Below, piece after piece: positions 1 through 6,389 of a stretch of DNA of 15,977 bases. Origin of the DNA: DATDOO01 sp035293245 (GTDB lineage: Bacteria > Pseudomonadota > Gammaproteobacteria > Methylococcales > Methylococcaceae); contig DATDOO010000273.1 of NCBI GenBank assembly GCA_035293245.1, forward strand, positions 1 to 15,977, written 5' to 3'. The notes under the pieces were generated by a model. That model was not told the origin of the DNA. It worked only from the letters and a program-made list of their open reading frames with translations, and did no database searches. How positions within the stretch are numbered: the stretch's first letter is position 1; each line of letters starts with the position of its first letter. Made by a program: the position numbers and the translations under genes.

Positions 1-1
1 C

Positions 2-1060
2 CCGCTGATTCCCCTTTACCTCGCCACGGCGCTGGCGGTAGAGCCGCGCACCCTGGGCCTGATCGAGGGCGTGGCACTGACCGCCAGCAGCCTGCTCAAG
101 CTGTTCTCCGGCGTCCTGGTGGACCGCAGCCGCACGGCGCGGGGCTGGGTGGTCGGCGGCTATGCGCTGGCGGCCCTGTCGCGCCCCTTGTACGCGCTGG
201 CATCGAGCTGGCCGTTCGCCTTCCTGTTGCGCCTCATGGACCGCGCCGGCAAGGGGCTGCGCAGTTCGCCGCGCGACGCGCTGCTCGCCTGGTCGGTGGC
301 GCCGGAACAGCGCGGCCTGGCCTTCGGTTTCCACCGGGCCATGGACAACGCCGGGGCGGTGCTGGGGCCGCTGATCGCCGCCGTTCTGCTCAAGGCGGAG
401 GTGCCCTTGCAGGAGATTTTTCTCTGGACGGCCGTGCCGGGGCTCCTGACCGTGCTGCTGGCGGTGACGCTGAAGGAGCCGGCCAAAGACTTCCACGCCA
501 CGCCCTTCGACTGGCGCATCCAGGACTTTCCGCCCGCCTTTCGCCGCTACCTGCTGGCGGTGGGACTGTTCACCTTCGGTTATCCGTCCAACATGTTCCT
601 GCTGCTGCGCGCCGGGGAAATCGGCGTGCCGCGCTTCGAGATTCCGTTGTTGTGGGCCACGGTGGCCCTGAGCACCATGCTGTTTTCCACCCACCTTTCC
701 GCGCTCAGCGACCGGGTGGGCCGGGTGCCGCTCATCTTGGGCGGCTGGGTGGTGTATGCCGGATTTTCCCTGGTACTGGCGCTGGATCACGGCCAGGTCT
801 GGCCGTTGTGGGTGCTGTTTCCCCTGTTCGGCCTGTTTTTCGCCGCCACCGAAGGGCCGGAGAAAGCGCTGGTCGCCGACCTGGTGGACAAGAACCGCCT
901 CGGCACCGCCTTCGGCTGGTTCCATCTGGTGTCGGGGTTGATGCTGCTGCCCGCCTCGCTGCTGTTCGGCGCGCTATGGGACTGGATCGGCGCGGAAGCG
1001 GCTTTCGGTTTTTCGGCTGTGTGCGCGCTGGCCGCGACGGGGTTGCTGATCCGTCGCTGA
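2..1060 (+). CDS. MFS transporter, 5'-truncated by window edge
   Basis: Inner-membrane major facilitator superfamily transporter; substrate unknown. The frame is open from base 2, so the N-terminus lies outside the window and about 352 codons remain of a family usually near 400. A motif-A-like loop (GVLVDRSRTARG) follows the first visible helix, and a second one (LSALSDRVGRVP) marks the start of the C-terminal six-helix half. The segment DRAGKGLRSSPRDALLAW followed by EQRGLAFGFHRAMD is typical of one MFS subgroup often annotated as drug or sugar efflux. Many hydrophobic helices follow, and the protein ends LLIRR before TGA. It converges on the PhoX-like gene, with a stem-loop between them. 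Family assignment is firm; the transported compound cannot be read from the sequence. Confidence 0.88.
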   Translation, partial: PLIPLYLATALAVEPRTLGLIEGVALTASSLLKLFSGVLVDRSRTARGWVVGGYALAALSRPLYALASSWPFAFLLRLMDRAGKGLRSSPRDALLAWSVAPEQRGLAFGFHRAMDNAGAVLGPLIAAVLLKAEVPLQEIFLWTAVPGLLTVLLAVTLKEPAKDFHATPFDWRIQDFPPAFRRYLLAVGLFTFGYPSNMFLLLRAGEIGVPRFEIPLLWATVALSTMLFSTHLSALSDRVGRVPLILGGWVVYAGFSLVLALDHGQVWPLWVLFPLFGLFFAATEGPEKALVADLVDKNRLGTAFGWFHLVSGLMLLPASLLFGALWDWIGAEAAFGFSAVCALAATGLLIRR

Positions 1061-1090
1061 TTCAAGTCCGACTCCTGGGAACGCCGCCTG

Positions 1091-1127
1091 CGAACAAACA
1101 AAAGGCGCGGACCGATGCCCGCGCCTT
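1091..1127 (-). terminator. Intrinsic terminator of the PhoX-like gene
   Basis: A perfect 9-bp inverted repeat, AAGGCGCGG (1102-1110) and CCGCGCCTT (1119-1127), has an 8-nt loop. Read on the minus strand it is followed directly by TTTTGTTTGTT, a U-rich tail, about 40 nt past the stop codon of the leftward gene. On the plus strand no T-run follows, so it serves the convergent MFS gene less well. Confidence 0.8.
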
Positions 1128-1166
1128 CGTTAATCCCCCAAAAGGAATTCCAGCCGATCGAACGGC

Positions 1167-2609
1167 TTATCTTGCAGTCTTCATCATCAGCAACTGGCCG
1201 CCCTGGACCAGTTCGCCGGGGATGCCATAGTGGGCCTGAGCGTCCACCAGGAAGTAGCGGTTGTTGACGACATCGTAGCCTTCCACGTCCTTGAACATCT
1301 CGCTGACTTCGACGATGCCCGAAGACTCCTCATCCTGGGTGTTCAGGTAGTTCGCACCCCCGACGAGGAAGCGGGAAGCGTCATGTTGGGCGGCAAGCGT
1401 CAGAGCGCCTGTGGCCGGTTCGAACTTCCAGATCTTGCCCAAGTGGGCCTGGTTGCCCACGTCTTCCTGAATCCAGACGTTGCCTGCAGCATCCACAGTC
1501 ATGTTGTCCATCATCTTGACTTTCGGCGCCACGAGATCGCCGTCCACCAGCACTTCGATGGTGCCGCCCAAGGACGGGTTCCTGATGTCGTCGAAGGTCA
1601 CCCGCCACAGGCGGCTGTTCTGCTTGCCCTGGTCGGCATTGGCGAAGCTGGCCGTGGTCACGAAATAGAAGCGGTTGGGATTTTGCGTATCCCAATTGCC
1701 GTCTTCGACGCGATTCAGACCGGTGCCGCTGCTGCCCAGCGAGAAGCGGGCGCTCGTGAAGCCTACGGGCGGCTCAACGCCGTAACCGTCGATGGCGACC
1801 TGCAAGGTGAGGCCGTTGGTCAGGCCCGCCAGCTCCACCGGGCTGCCTTCTTCCTGTTTTTCGCCGACGTAGAAGAAGAGCTTGCTGTTGCCCAGCGCGC
1901 CGTCATCCAGGCCGGCGACCACGGTCTTGTCCTGTTCGTAGGGACTGGCGACCACGTTTTCCCAAGCCGCCTTGCCAAGCATGGGCAGTTCATAGGTGGT
2001 GCCGTGTTGGCGGCCTGCTGCCATATGGGCGAAGGCGCGGCCGACCGCGTCGACTTCCTCGCCGTTCATGTAAATGCGGCCTTCGTTGAAGCCCTTGCCG
2101 GTGTGGCTGTTGAAGAAGGCGGTGGGCGCGGCCAGTTCCGCCGCGCAGAAGCGGTTGAAGGCGACGTCCGCCGTGTCCACGTATTCCGTGCCGTTCCACA
2201 GCTTGACGGTTTCGATCAGGTCCTCGCCATTGAGGACCGCGAGGTCGCTCTTGCGTATCTGCCATTTGGACACGAAAGCGCCTTTACCGCCGTGGGTGCG
2301 CGCAATACCCGCGCTGTTGCCCAGTTCGTGGTTCATCAGCACGGTGAGGGTGCCGTCGCCGTTGTCGTAAGCGCCGAGACCGTCGGGGATGCCCACCATG
2401 CGGTAGGTCTCGTTGCCCTGATGCTTCTTCTTGACGGCGTCGCCGACGGTCAGGATCGAAGCGAATTCGACACCGTCGGCGATGGGCGTCAAATACGGGG
2501 GGGCGGAACTGCTGGGGCCGGTAGCGGCCGTCGCAACGGCGCCAATGGGCAACAGCAGCGCGCCGATCACGGCGCTAAGCGTCTTGGGACGCATCGTCAA
2601 TCTGCACAT
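1167..2609 (-). CDS. Exported PhoX/DUF839-like protein (putative phosphatase)
   Basis: 480 aa. Residues 6-29 form a signal peptide: basic MRPK, a hydrophobic stretch, then an ATAATG cleavage-like site, so the product is probably periplasmic. The body has repeated beta-propeller-like segments with acidic, Asn- and Gly-rich turns, such as DNGDGTLTVLMNHELG (near 82-97), VEDGNWDTQNPNRFYFVTT and VDAAGNVWIQEDVG. This pattern fits the PhoX/DUF839 group, in which such acidic loops hold Ca/Fe in phosphomonoesterases; activity here is inferred. The NHE motif and the WIQEDVG motif are the best family marks. The first ATG is chosen because GAGGAG lies 7 nt upstream; the second ATG (codon 6) would be too far away. 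Phased 11-bp repeats about 100 bp upstream resemble a Pho box. The gene stands alone with its own terminator. It could also be another propeller hydrolase (phytase- or lactonase-like). Confidence 0.7.
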   Translation of the reverse strand: MCRLTMRPKTLSAVIGALLLPIGAVATAATGPSSSAPPYLTPIADGVEFASILTVGDAVKKKHQGNETYRMVGIPDGLGAYDNGDGTLTVLMNHELGNSAGIARTHGGKGAFVSKWQIRKSDLAVLNGEDLIETVKLWNGTEYVDTADVAFNRFCAAELAAPTAFFNSHTGKGFNEGRIYMNGEEVDAVGRAFAHMAAGRQHGTTYELPMLGKAAWENVVASPYEQDKTVVAGLDDGALGNSKLFFYVGEKQEEGSPVELAGLTNGLTLQVAIDGYGVEPPVGFTSARFSLGSSGTGLNRVEDGNWDTQNPNRFYFVTTASFANADQGKQNSRLWRVTFDDIRNPSLGGTIEVLVDGDLVAPKVKMMDNMTVDAAGNVWIQEDVGNQAHLGKIWKFEPATGALTLAAQHDASRFLVGGANYLNTQDEESSGIVEVSEMFKDVEGYDVVNNRYFLVDAQAHYGIPGELVQGGQLLMMKTAR

Positions 2610-2711
2610 GGTTAGTCTCCTCGGTTTTCGGGGCTGGGATGTGGCGCGGCCGGCCGGCGGAAAGGGCGCGGGACGCCGGAGAGAAAACTAAGGCCGCTAC
2701 TTTGCAGGCGG

Positions 2712-2751
2712 GTGACCGCGGGATGAATCTTCCGTGAATCATGCCCGTCAG
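2712..2751 (-). promoter_or_regulatory. Pho-box-like 11-bp phased direct repeats
   Basis: On the minus strand, 7-bp units separated by 4 bp read CTGACGG, GATTCAC, GATTCAT, CGGTCAC. The E. coli PhoB box is CTGTCAT-N4-CTGTCAY, the same 7+4 arrangement. The last three units keep the TCAY core, and the final unit matches the consensus in 6 of 7 positions. The block lies about 100 bp upstream of the PhoX-like start codon, a suitable place for an activator site. No clear -10 box was found below it. Phosphate control is inferred. Confidence 0.45.
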
Positions 2752-2831
2752 CTCTGCGAGGAATGACCGAGCCTAATGCGGGCGGAGCGTGCACGAAAAG
2801 ACACGCTTGGATCTGACGCGGCGAGAGCGCC

Positions 2832-2875
2832 CGGAAAATTTTTTTCCGCCGTTATCCACAAAATCTGTGGATAAC
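2832..2875. promoter_or_regulatory. Convergent pair of perfect DnaA boxes beside an A/T palindrome
   Basis: TTATCCACA at 2852-2860 and its inverse TGTGGATAA at 2866-2874 both match the strong (R1-type) DnaA box exactly. They form an inverted repeat with 10-bp arms (2851-2860 and 2866-2875) and a 5-bp spacer. Four bases to the left is CGGAAAA-TTT-TTTTCCG (2832-2848). A weaker box, GGTGGATAA (3067-3075, one mismatch), lies 190 bp to the right, with the A/T-rich tract between. Function could be DnaA titration, control of a neighbour, or an origin-like element; no dnaA, gidA or rpmH gene is present. Confidence 0.6.
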
Positions 2876-3161
2876 TCTGTGTGCAATGCTGTGAAAGACG
2901 TGCGGCGGCGGGGGATGAGGGGGACTGAGCGGAGATTGACCAGGACCGCTTGACTTCCTGGAATCACGGCTATGCATATGATTTATATATAAGAAAATAG
3001 CGTTCGCGAGCGAATTGCTCGGAAATGCCTTCGTGTAGGGAGGGCTAACCTACTGATTCGGCAAACGGTGGATAAGTAACCCCTCGTCCGCCGCCCGACG
3101 CGGCCTTTGTCAAGGGCGATTTTCAAAAAAAGTTGGTCGTACCGGGCGGCAATGTTACGCT

Positions 3162-3422
3162 TTGAAGACAAAAAAATGGCTGTCCGCTTTTCCTTCAAAA
3201 ATTTTGAATAAATCCTTTCGCACCCTGCGCAAATACAATCGCATCCTCATCGGCGGGCCGGTCGGCTTGGCCGCGTGGGGCATTTCCGGCGTCGGCGCGC
3301 TGGCGATCGCGGGCTGGGGACTGAAGGCCCTTCTGCCCGCGCTGGTGTTGAAAGCCGCCTCCTGGGGAATCTGGGGCGTCGGGGTTCTGAAGGAAGGGCG
3401 CGCGGCGATTCGCGGCGACTGA
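3162..3422 (+). CDS. Small hydrophobic membrane protein, function unknown
   Basis: 86 codons from a TTG start. The N-terminal ~30 residues are basic (KILNKSFRTLRKYNR). They are followed by two Gly/Ala-rich hydrophobic segments: about residues 29-54 (GGPVGLAAWGISGVGALAIA) and about 56-76. The C-terminus is short and charged. I do not recognise the family; two membrane spans are likely. The start is uncertain: no ATG lies upstream in frame and no clear ribosome binding site precedes the TTG. An ATG at 3152 in another frame leads into the same protein if one A of the seven-A run at 3170-3176 is skipped. The minus-strand reading of this interval is Pro/Arg-rich and looks like a shadow. The 6S RNA promoter begins just after the stop codon. 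Confidence 0.5.
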   Translation: MKTKKWLSAFPSKILNKSFRTLRKYNRILIGGPVGLAAWGISGVGALAIAGWGLKALLPALVLKAASWGIWGVGVLKEGRAAIRGD

Positions 3423-3478
3423 AAAATCCGATTCCCGATCGGTTCGCTGGCTCCAAGCGGCGTTTTGTCAGCAAAATC

Positions 3479-3507
3479 CCACACAATTCCATTTCAGAAG
3501 CTATAAT
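3479..3507 (+). promoter_or_regulatory. Promoter of 6S RNA
   Basis: A perfect TATAAT at 3502-3507 lies 6-8 bases before the predicted 5' end of the 6S RNA. The -35 region at 17-bp spacing (3479-3484) is weak, with only partial agreement to TTGACA. Confidence 0.6.
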
Positions 3508-3511
3508 CAAG

Positions 3512-3700
3512 GCGTCCCCTGCAGCGTGCGTGGCGGATTGGGTTACCTCTTGAGCCTAATTCAAAACCCCGGGAACTTCGTTGCAACGATGGTGCGCATG
3601 TCCGCCTTCGAGCGGAAAGCCTGAATCGGCGCGGTCGCTCCCACCTGAACCTTCCGGTTCAAGGGCGAAAGTCCGTTACGGCGCATGCGGGGGATCTCTC
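3512..3700 (+). ncRNA. ssrS: 6S RNA
   Basis: Global regulator RNA that binds the sigma-70 RNA polymerase holoenzyme by mimicking an open promoter. The family is recognised by segments that align in order with E. coli 6S RNA: CTCTTGAGCC (5' side of the central bubble; CCCCTGAGCC in E. coli), ATGGTGCGCATG and GGAAAGCCTGAATCGG (apical part; TTGGTGAGCATG and GAGAAGCCTTAAAACTG), then CACCTGAACC-TTCC-GGTTCAAGGG and TTACGGCGCATGCGGGGGATC near the 3' end. The ends pair: TCCCCTGCA (3515-3523) with the complementary stretch around 3685-3694, closing the long rod. Length is about 185-190 nt, normal for the family. The usual neighbours zapA and ygfA are absent here; the gene converges on prs. Ends are approximate. 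Confidence 0.92.
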
Positions 3701-3785
3701 TTTTCTTTCCCGACGTCTCCGAACCGCCTCCGAGCGGAAAAGCCCGTCGGCGGAAGGCGGCGCCACACCCACGGATCGCCGACCG

Positions 3786-4676
3786 CTACGCGTCCCGTTC
3801 CCAGTCAACGCCCGCCAGCGTTCCGGCGAGAAGCGGAGCGAGCGCTACGCCATTGCTGGGGTGCGGAATGCTGTCGCTGCTGACGATCGGTTCGACGCCC
3901 GCGGCCCGCAACACCTCCTGCGCATCCCCCGCGAACAGGGCGTGGGTGATGCACGCCTCCACCCGCGCGGCGCCCGCCGCGTAAAGTTTCCTCGCCACGG
4001 CGGCCAGCGTGTGGCCGGTGCTGGCCACGTCGTCCACCAGCACCACGCTCCGGCCGGCGAGCGGCACGTCCGGCAGGCAAATCGCCACTTCGCGATCGCC
4101 ATGGCGCTCCTTACGCGCTACGGCGCCTTCCAGCCCACTCACGCGCGCGACGACGTCCACCCATTGGGCCGATTCCCCGTCCGGGCCGAGCAAGAGCGGC
4201 CGGTCGGCGCGCTGTTTCAGGATTGCGCCGAACAGCGGCGCGGCGCTGACGGCGACGGCGCAACGCAAGGGGATGGCCTGCTCCAGCCGTTCGATGCGGT
4301 GCAAATGGGGATCGACCGTGACCACGGCGTCGAAAAGGGTCGCGAGAAAGGCACCGATGTGGCGCTGGCTGACCGCTTCGCCGGGCTGGAAGGCCATATC
4401 CTGGCGCATGTAGCTTAGATAGGGCGCAACCAGCGTCAGCCGTCGGCAGCCCTGTTCGCGCAGAGTGCGCGCGGCGAGCAGCAGCTCGATCAGCTTATCG
4501 TTGGGGTCATCGAGGCTGCGGTAAAGAATTGTGTCTGCGGCGGGCTGGGGAGGCACGCACACCCGGCTTTCGCGGTCGGGAAAGCGGTGGGTCTGAATTT
4601 CGCCGCACGGGCAAGAAAGACGCTCGGCCAAGGCGCGCGCCTGGGCCAAGGATTCGGCGAAGCCCAGCACCCGCAC
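3786..4676 (-). CDS. prs: Ribose-phosphate pyrophosphokinase (PRPP synthetase)
   Basis: Makes PRPP from ribose 5-phosphate and ATP in the cytoplasm, feeding nucleotide, His and Trp synthesis. Visible landmarks, in order: HRFPDRESRVCVP near the N-terminus, the ATP-site segment PYLSYMRQDMAFQPGEAVSQ, VDPHLHRIERL (metal/ATP loop), the K-E-R flexible-loop start (ARKERHGDREV), and the PRPP-binding loop VVLVDDVASTGHTLAAVARK. I place the start at GTG (4674-4676), giving 296 aa beginning VRVLGFAES, close to the length of short Prs homologues. The frame is open further upstream to an ATG at 4793 (335 aa), but the added part is largely the translation of a dispersed palindromic repeat. No good ribosome binding site precedes the GTG, so the longer form cannot be excluded. 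It lies downstream of the phosphorylase gene in the same direction and is probably co-transcribed. Confidence 0.88.
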   Translation of the reverse strand: MRVLGFAESLAQARALAERLSCPCGEIQTHRFPDRESRVCVPPQPAADTILYRSLDDPNDKLIELLLAARTLREQGCRRLTLVAPYLSYMRQDMAFQPGEAVSQRHIGAFLATLFDAVVTVDPHLHRIERLEQAIPLRCAVAVSAAPLFGAILKQRADRPLLLGPDGESAQWVDVVARVSGLEGAVARKERHGDREVAICLPDVPLAGRSVVLVDDVASTGHTLAAVARKLYAAGAARVEACITHALFAGDAQEVLRAAGVEPIVSSDSIPHPSNGVALAPLLAGTLAGVDWERDA

Positions 4677-4703
4677 GTTAACGTGAAAATCGCGGCAACT
4701 TTG

Positions 4704-4740
4704 CTCACCCTCTCCCCCTGGGAGAGGGGTGGGGTGAGGG
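4704..4740. repeat. Dispersed palindromic repeat (CCCTCTCCC type)
   Basis: CCCTCTCCC (4708-4716), a 3-nt spacer, then GGGAGAGGG (4720-4728). An outer CTCACC/GGTGAG pair lies at 4704-4709 and 4733-4738. This C/T-rich palindrome resembles a widespread intergenic repeat of proteobacteria, whose translation gives peptides like HPTPLPGGEGE, as it does here. It lies in the gap between the phosphorylase stop and the core of prs. Confidence 0.7.
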
Positions 4741-4741
4741 A

Positions 4742-4800
4742 AACGAGCATGGCGAGAAGACCATTCATGATCAAGGGAGGCGTGACTCGCCATGCTCGTT
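4742..4800. repeat. Perfect 15-bp inverted repeat at the phosphorylase stop codon
   Basis: AACGAGCATGGCGAG (4742-4756) and CTCGCCATGCTCGTT (4786-4800) are exact inverse complements separated by 29 bp. The right arm includes two bases of the phosphorylase stop codon and the complement of the ATG at 4793. No T-run follows on either strand, so it is not a standard intrinsic terminator. It may be part of the neighbouring repeat element or a hairpin that controls prs expression. Confidence 0.65.
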
Positions 4801-6355
4801 AGAACTCCAGGAAATTGTGGCTGGGCGGTTCCGCGGTGCCGACGCGATAAGCCGGGCGCGCCAGGGCGAAGTCGCGGGCGAAATCGAAGTTGGACTGGAA
4901 TTCGGCGTGGATGCGGTACAGGACCTCCCCCTTGGCGACCTTGTCCCCCAGCTTCTTGAAGATGTCCACCCCCGCGCCCTTGGCCATCGGCGCGCCGGCG
5001 AGGCGCGCGGTGCTGGCGAGCAGGTAGTTGTCGATATGGGTCACCGCCCCGTCCTCCCCGGCGGGAATCTCGAAGGTCAGGCGGCCGGGCTGCCAGGCCG
5101 TTTCCTGCCGGCCCTGGGCGTCGATGATGCGCTCCATGCGCGCCAAGGCGCGGCCGGATTCGAGGATCTCCCGGGCGATGGCGTAACCCTGGCCGCCGCG
5201 CACGTCCGGGTCGAATTCGATGATGCGGCCGGCGAGGCGCAGGGCTTTCTCGCGCAGGTCGATCGGCGCAGTCGGGTCGTTGTGCAGCACCTGCATTACG
5301 TCGCGCGCTTCCAGCACCGGGCCGATGCCGCGGCCGATGGGCTGGCGGCCGTCGGTGACGACCACTTCCAGATGCAGGCCGAGCCGGTCGCCGACGAACT
5401 CGAACAGCTTGCGCAACTGCATGGCGTCGCGCATGGAGCGCACCTTGGCGGTCGGGCCGACCGGGATGTCCAACAAGAGATGCGTTGCCCCGGCGGCGAC
5501 CTTTTTCGACAGGATGGAGGCGACCATCTGGCCTTGGGAGTCGATGCCCAAGGGCCTTTCCACGGAAATCAGCACGTCGTCCACCGGCGCCAGGCGGGTG
5601 GTGCCGCCCCAGGCCAGGCAGCCGCGCTCGCGGCGCACCAGGGGGTCGAGGGCTTCCGGCGGCAGTTCCACCTGGGCCAGCACCTCCATGGTGTCGGCGG
5701 TGCCGGCGGGCGAGGTGATGGCGCGGCTGGAAGTCTTGGGGATCAGCAGGCCGTGGGCGGCGACGATGGGCACGATCAGCATGGAGGTGCGGTTGCCCGG
5801 AATGCCGCCGATGCAATGCTTGTCGGCGATCAAGGGCTCGTTCCATTGCAGGCGCGTGCCGGTTTCGATCATCGCCCGGGTCAGGGACAGCACTTCCTCG
5901 CGATCCAGGCCGTTCTGCCCCGTGGCGACCAGGAAGGCCGCCATTTCCATCTTGGAATAGCGGTGGGCGACGATGTCCTGGGTGATGTCGCGGTAATCCT
6001 GAAAACTCAGCCGCTCGCCAGTGATCTTGCGCCGCACCGCATCCATGGAACCGGGCGGCTCGGCCTGGGCGATGCGCACCTCCGTGCCTTCCGGCACGTT
6101 CATCTGCGCGAACGCCTGCTCCGACAGGCCCAGCCCGCCGCAATCCACCAGGCGCAGGTCGTCCACCACGTTAAGGACCGCCTGGACGAGATTGCCGTTG
6201 CAGGATACTTCCACCTTGGCCAGCGCCTGGAAGCCTTCCGCCCGGTACACCGAGCAGTCGCGATGCAGGTAGGCGACGTTCTCCCGGTAGGTATCGATGC
6301 GCACCCGGCGCAGCTTCAGCCGGCTGCTGGAGGGCGGATGATGGTCGTTGGGCAT
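4799..6355 (-). CDS. Thymidine/AMP phosphorylase family protein (type 2)
   Basis: 518 aa, the length of the long phosphorylases (AMP phosphorylase and 'putative thymidine phosphorylase type 2'), compared with about 440 for E. coli DeoA. Residues 1 to ~100 form the extra N-terminal domain of that group. A helical domain follows (about 105-170, GERLSFQDYRDITQDI), then the catalytic glycine-rich part DKHCIGGIPGNRTSM and KTSSRAITSPAGTADTMEVL (about 179-232), which is diagnostic. The C-terminal domain contains HIDNYLLASTARLAGAPMAKGAGV. Archaeal relatives convert nucleoside 5'-monophosphate plus phosphate to base and ribose 1,5-bisphosphate; the substrate here is inferred, with thymidine the alternative. 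It starts 34 nt after ntrC ends, with only a weak upstream purine stretch. Adjacency to prs supports a role in ribose-phosphate recycling. Confidence 0.88.
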   Translation of the reverse strand: MPNDHHPPSSSRLKLRRVRIDTYRENVAYLHRDCSVYRAEGFQALAKVEVSCNGNLVQAVLNVVDDLRLVDCGGLGLSEQAFAQMNVPEGTEVRIAQAEPPGSMDAVRRKITGERLSFQDYRDITQDIVAHRYSKMEMAAFLVATGQNGLDREEVLSLTRAMIETGTRLQWNEPLIADKHCIGGIPGNRTSMLIVPIVAAHGLLIPKTSSRAITSPAGTADTMEVLAQVELPPEALDPLVRRERGCLAWGGTTRLAPVDDVLISVERPLGIDSQGQMVASILSKKVAAGATHLLLDIPVGPTAKVRSMRDAMQLRKLFEFVGDRLGLHLEVVVTDGRQPIGRGIGPVLEARDVMQVLHNDPTAPIDLREKALRLAGRIIEFDPDVRGGQGYAIAREILESGRALARMERIIDAQGRQETAWQPGRLTFEIPAGEDGAVTHIDNYLLASTARLAGAPMAKGAGVDIFKKLGDKVAKGEVLYRIHAEFQSNFDFARDFALARPAYRVGTAEPPSHNFLEF

Positions 6356-6357
6356 CG

Positions 6358-6389
6358 AACTGTCCGTCGGGTTGATCCGGCGGACAGTT
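6358..6389. repeat. 9-bp inverted repeat between ntrC and the phosphorylase gene
   Basis: AACTGTCCG (6358-6366) and CGGACAGTT (6381-6389) are exact inverse complements with a 14-nt spacer. The right arm abuts the ntrC stop codon and the left arm ends 3 nt before the phosphorylase ATG. No U-run follows, so it is not a clear terminator; it could be an operator or an RNA hairpin lowering expression of the downstream genes. Confidence 0.5.

Larger units (their letters stand above)
2610..3161. other. Gene-free stretch with regulatory motifs
   Basis: No convincing gene. Short reading frames on the minus strand (2773-2967 and 2983-3198) have Arg/Ser-rich composition and no ribosome binding site. 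The stretch holds the Pho-box-like repeats, an A/T palindrome, paired DnaA boxes, and a strongly A/T-rich tract at 2971-3000 (TATGCATATGATTTATATAT) that stands out against the GC-rich surroundings. A short palindrome TTCGC-GA-GCGAA lies at about 3003-3014. Confidence 0.6.

Noticed and set aside
1230..2615. A 461-codon open frame on the plus strand
   Set aside because: Antisense to the PhoX-like gene; no motifs, no ribosome binding site.
3581..3984. Plus-strand frames of about 100 codons
   Set aside because: They cover the 6S RNA and the antisense of prs, with no protein features.
3786..6143. A 785-codon minus-strand frame joining prs to upstream sequence
   Set aside because: Only the last ~300 codons (PRPP synthetase) have family features; the upstream part is an out-of-frame shadow of the phosphorylase gene plus the dispersed repeat.
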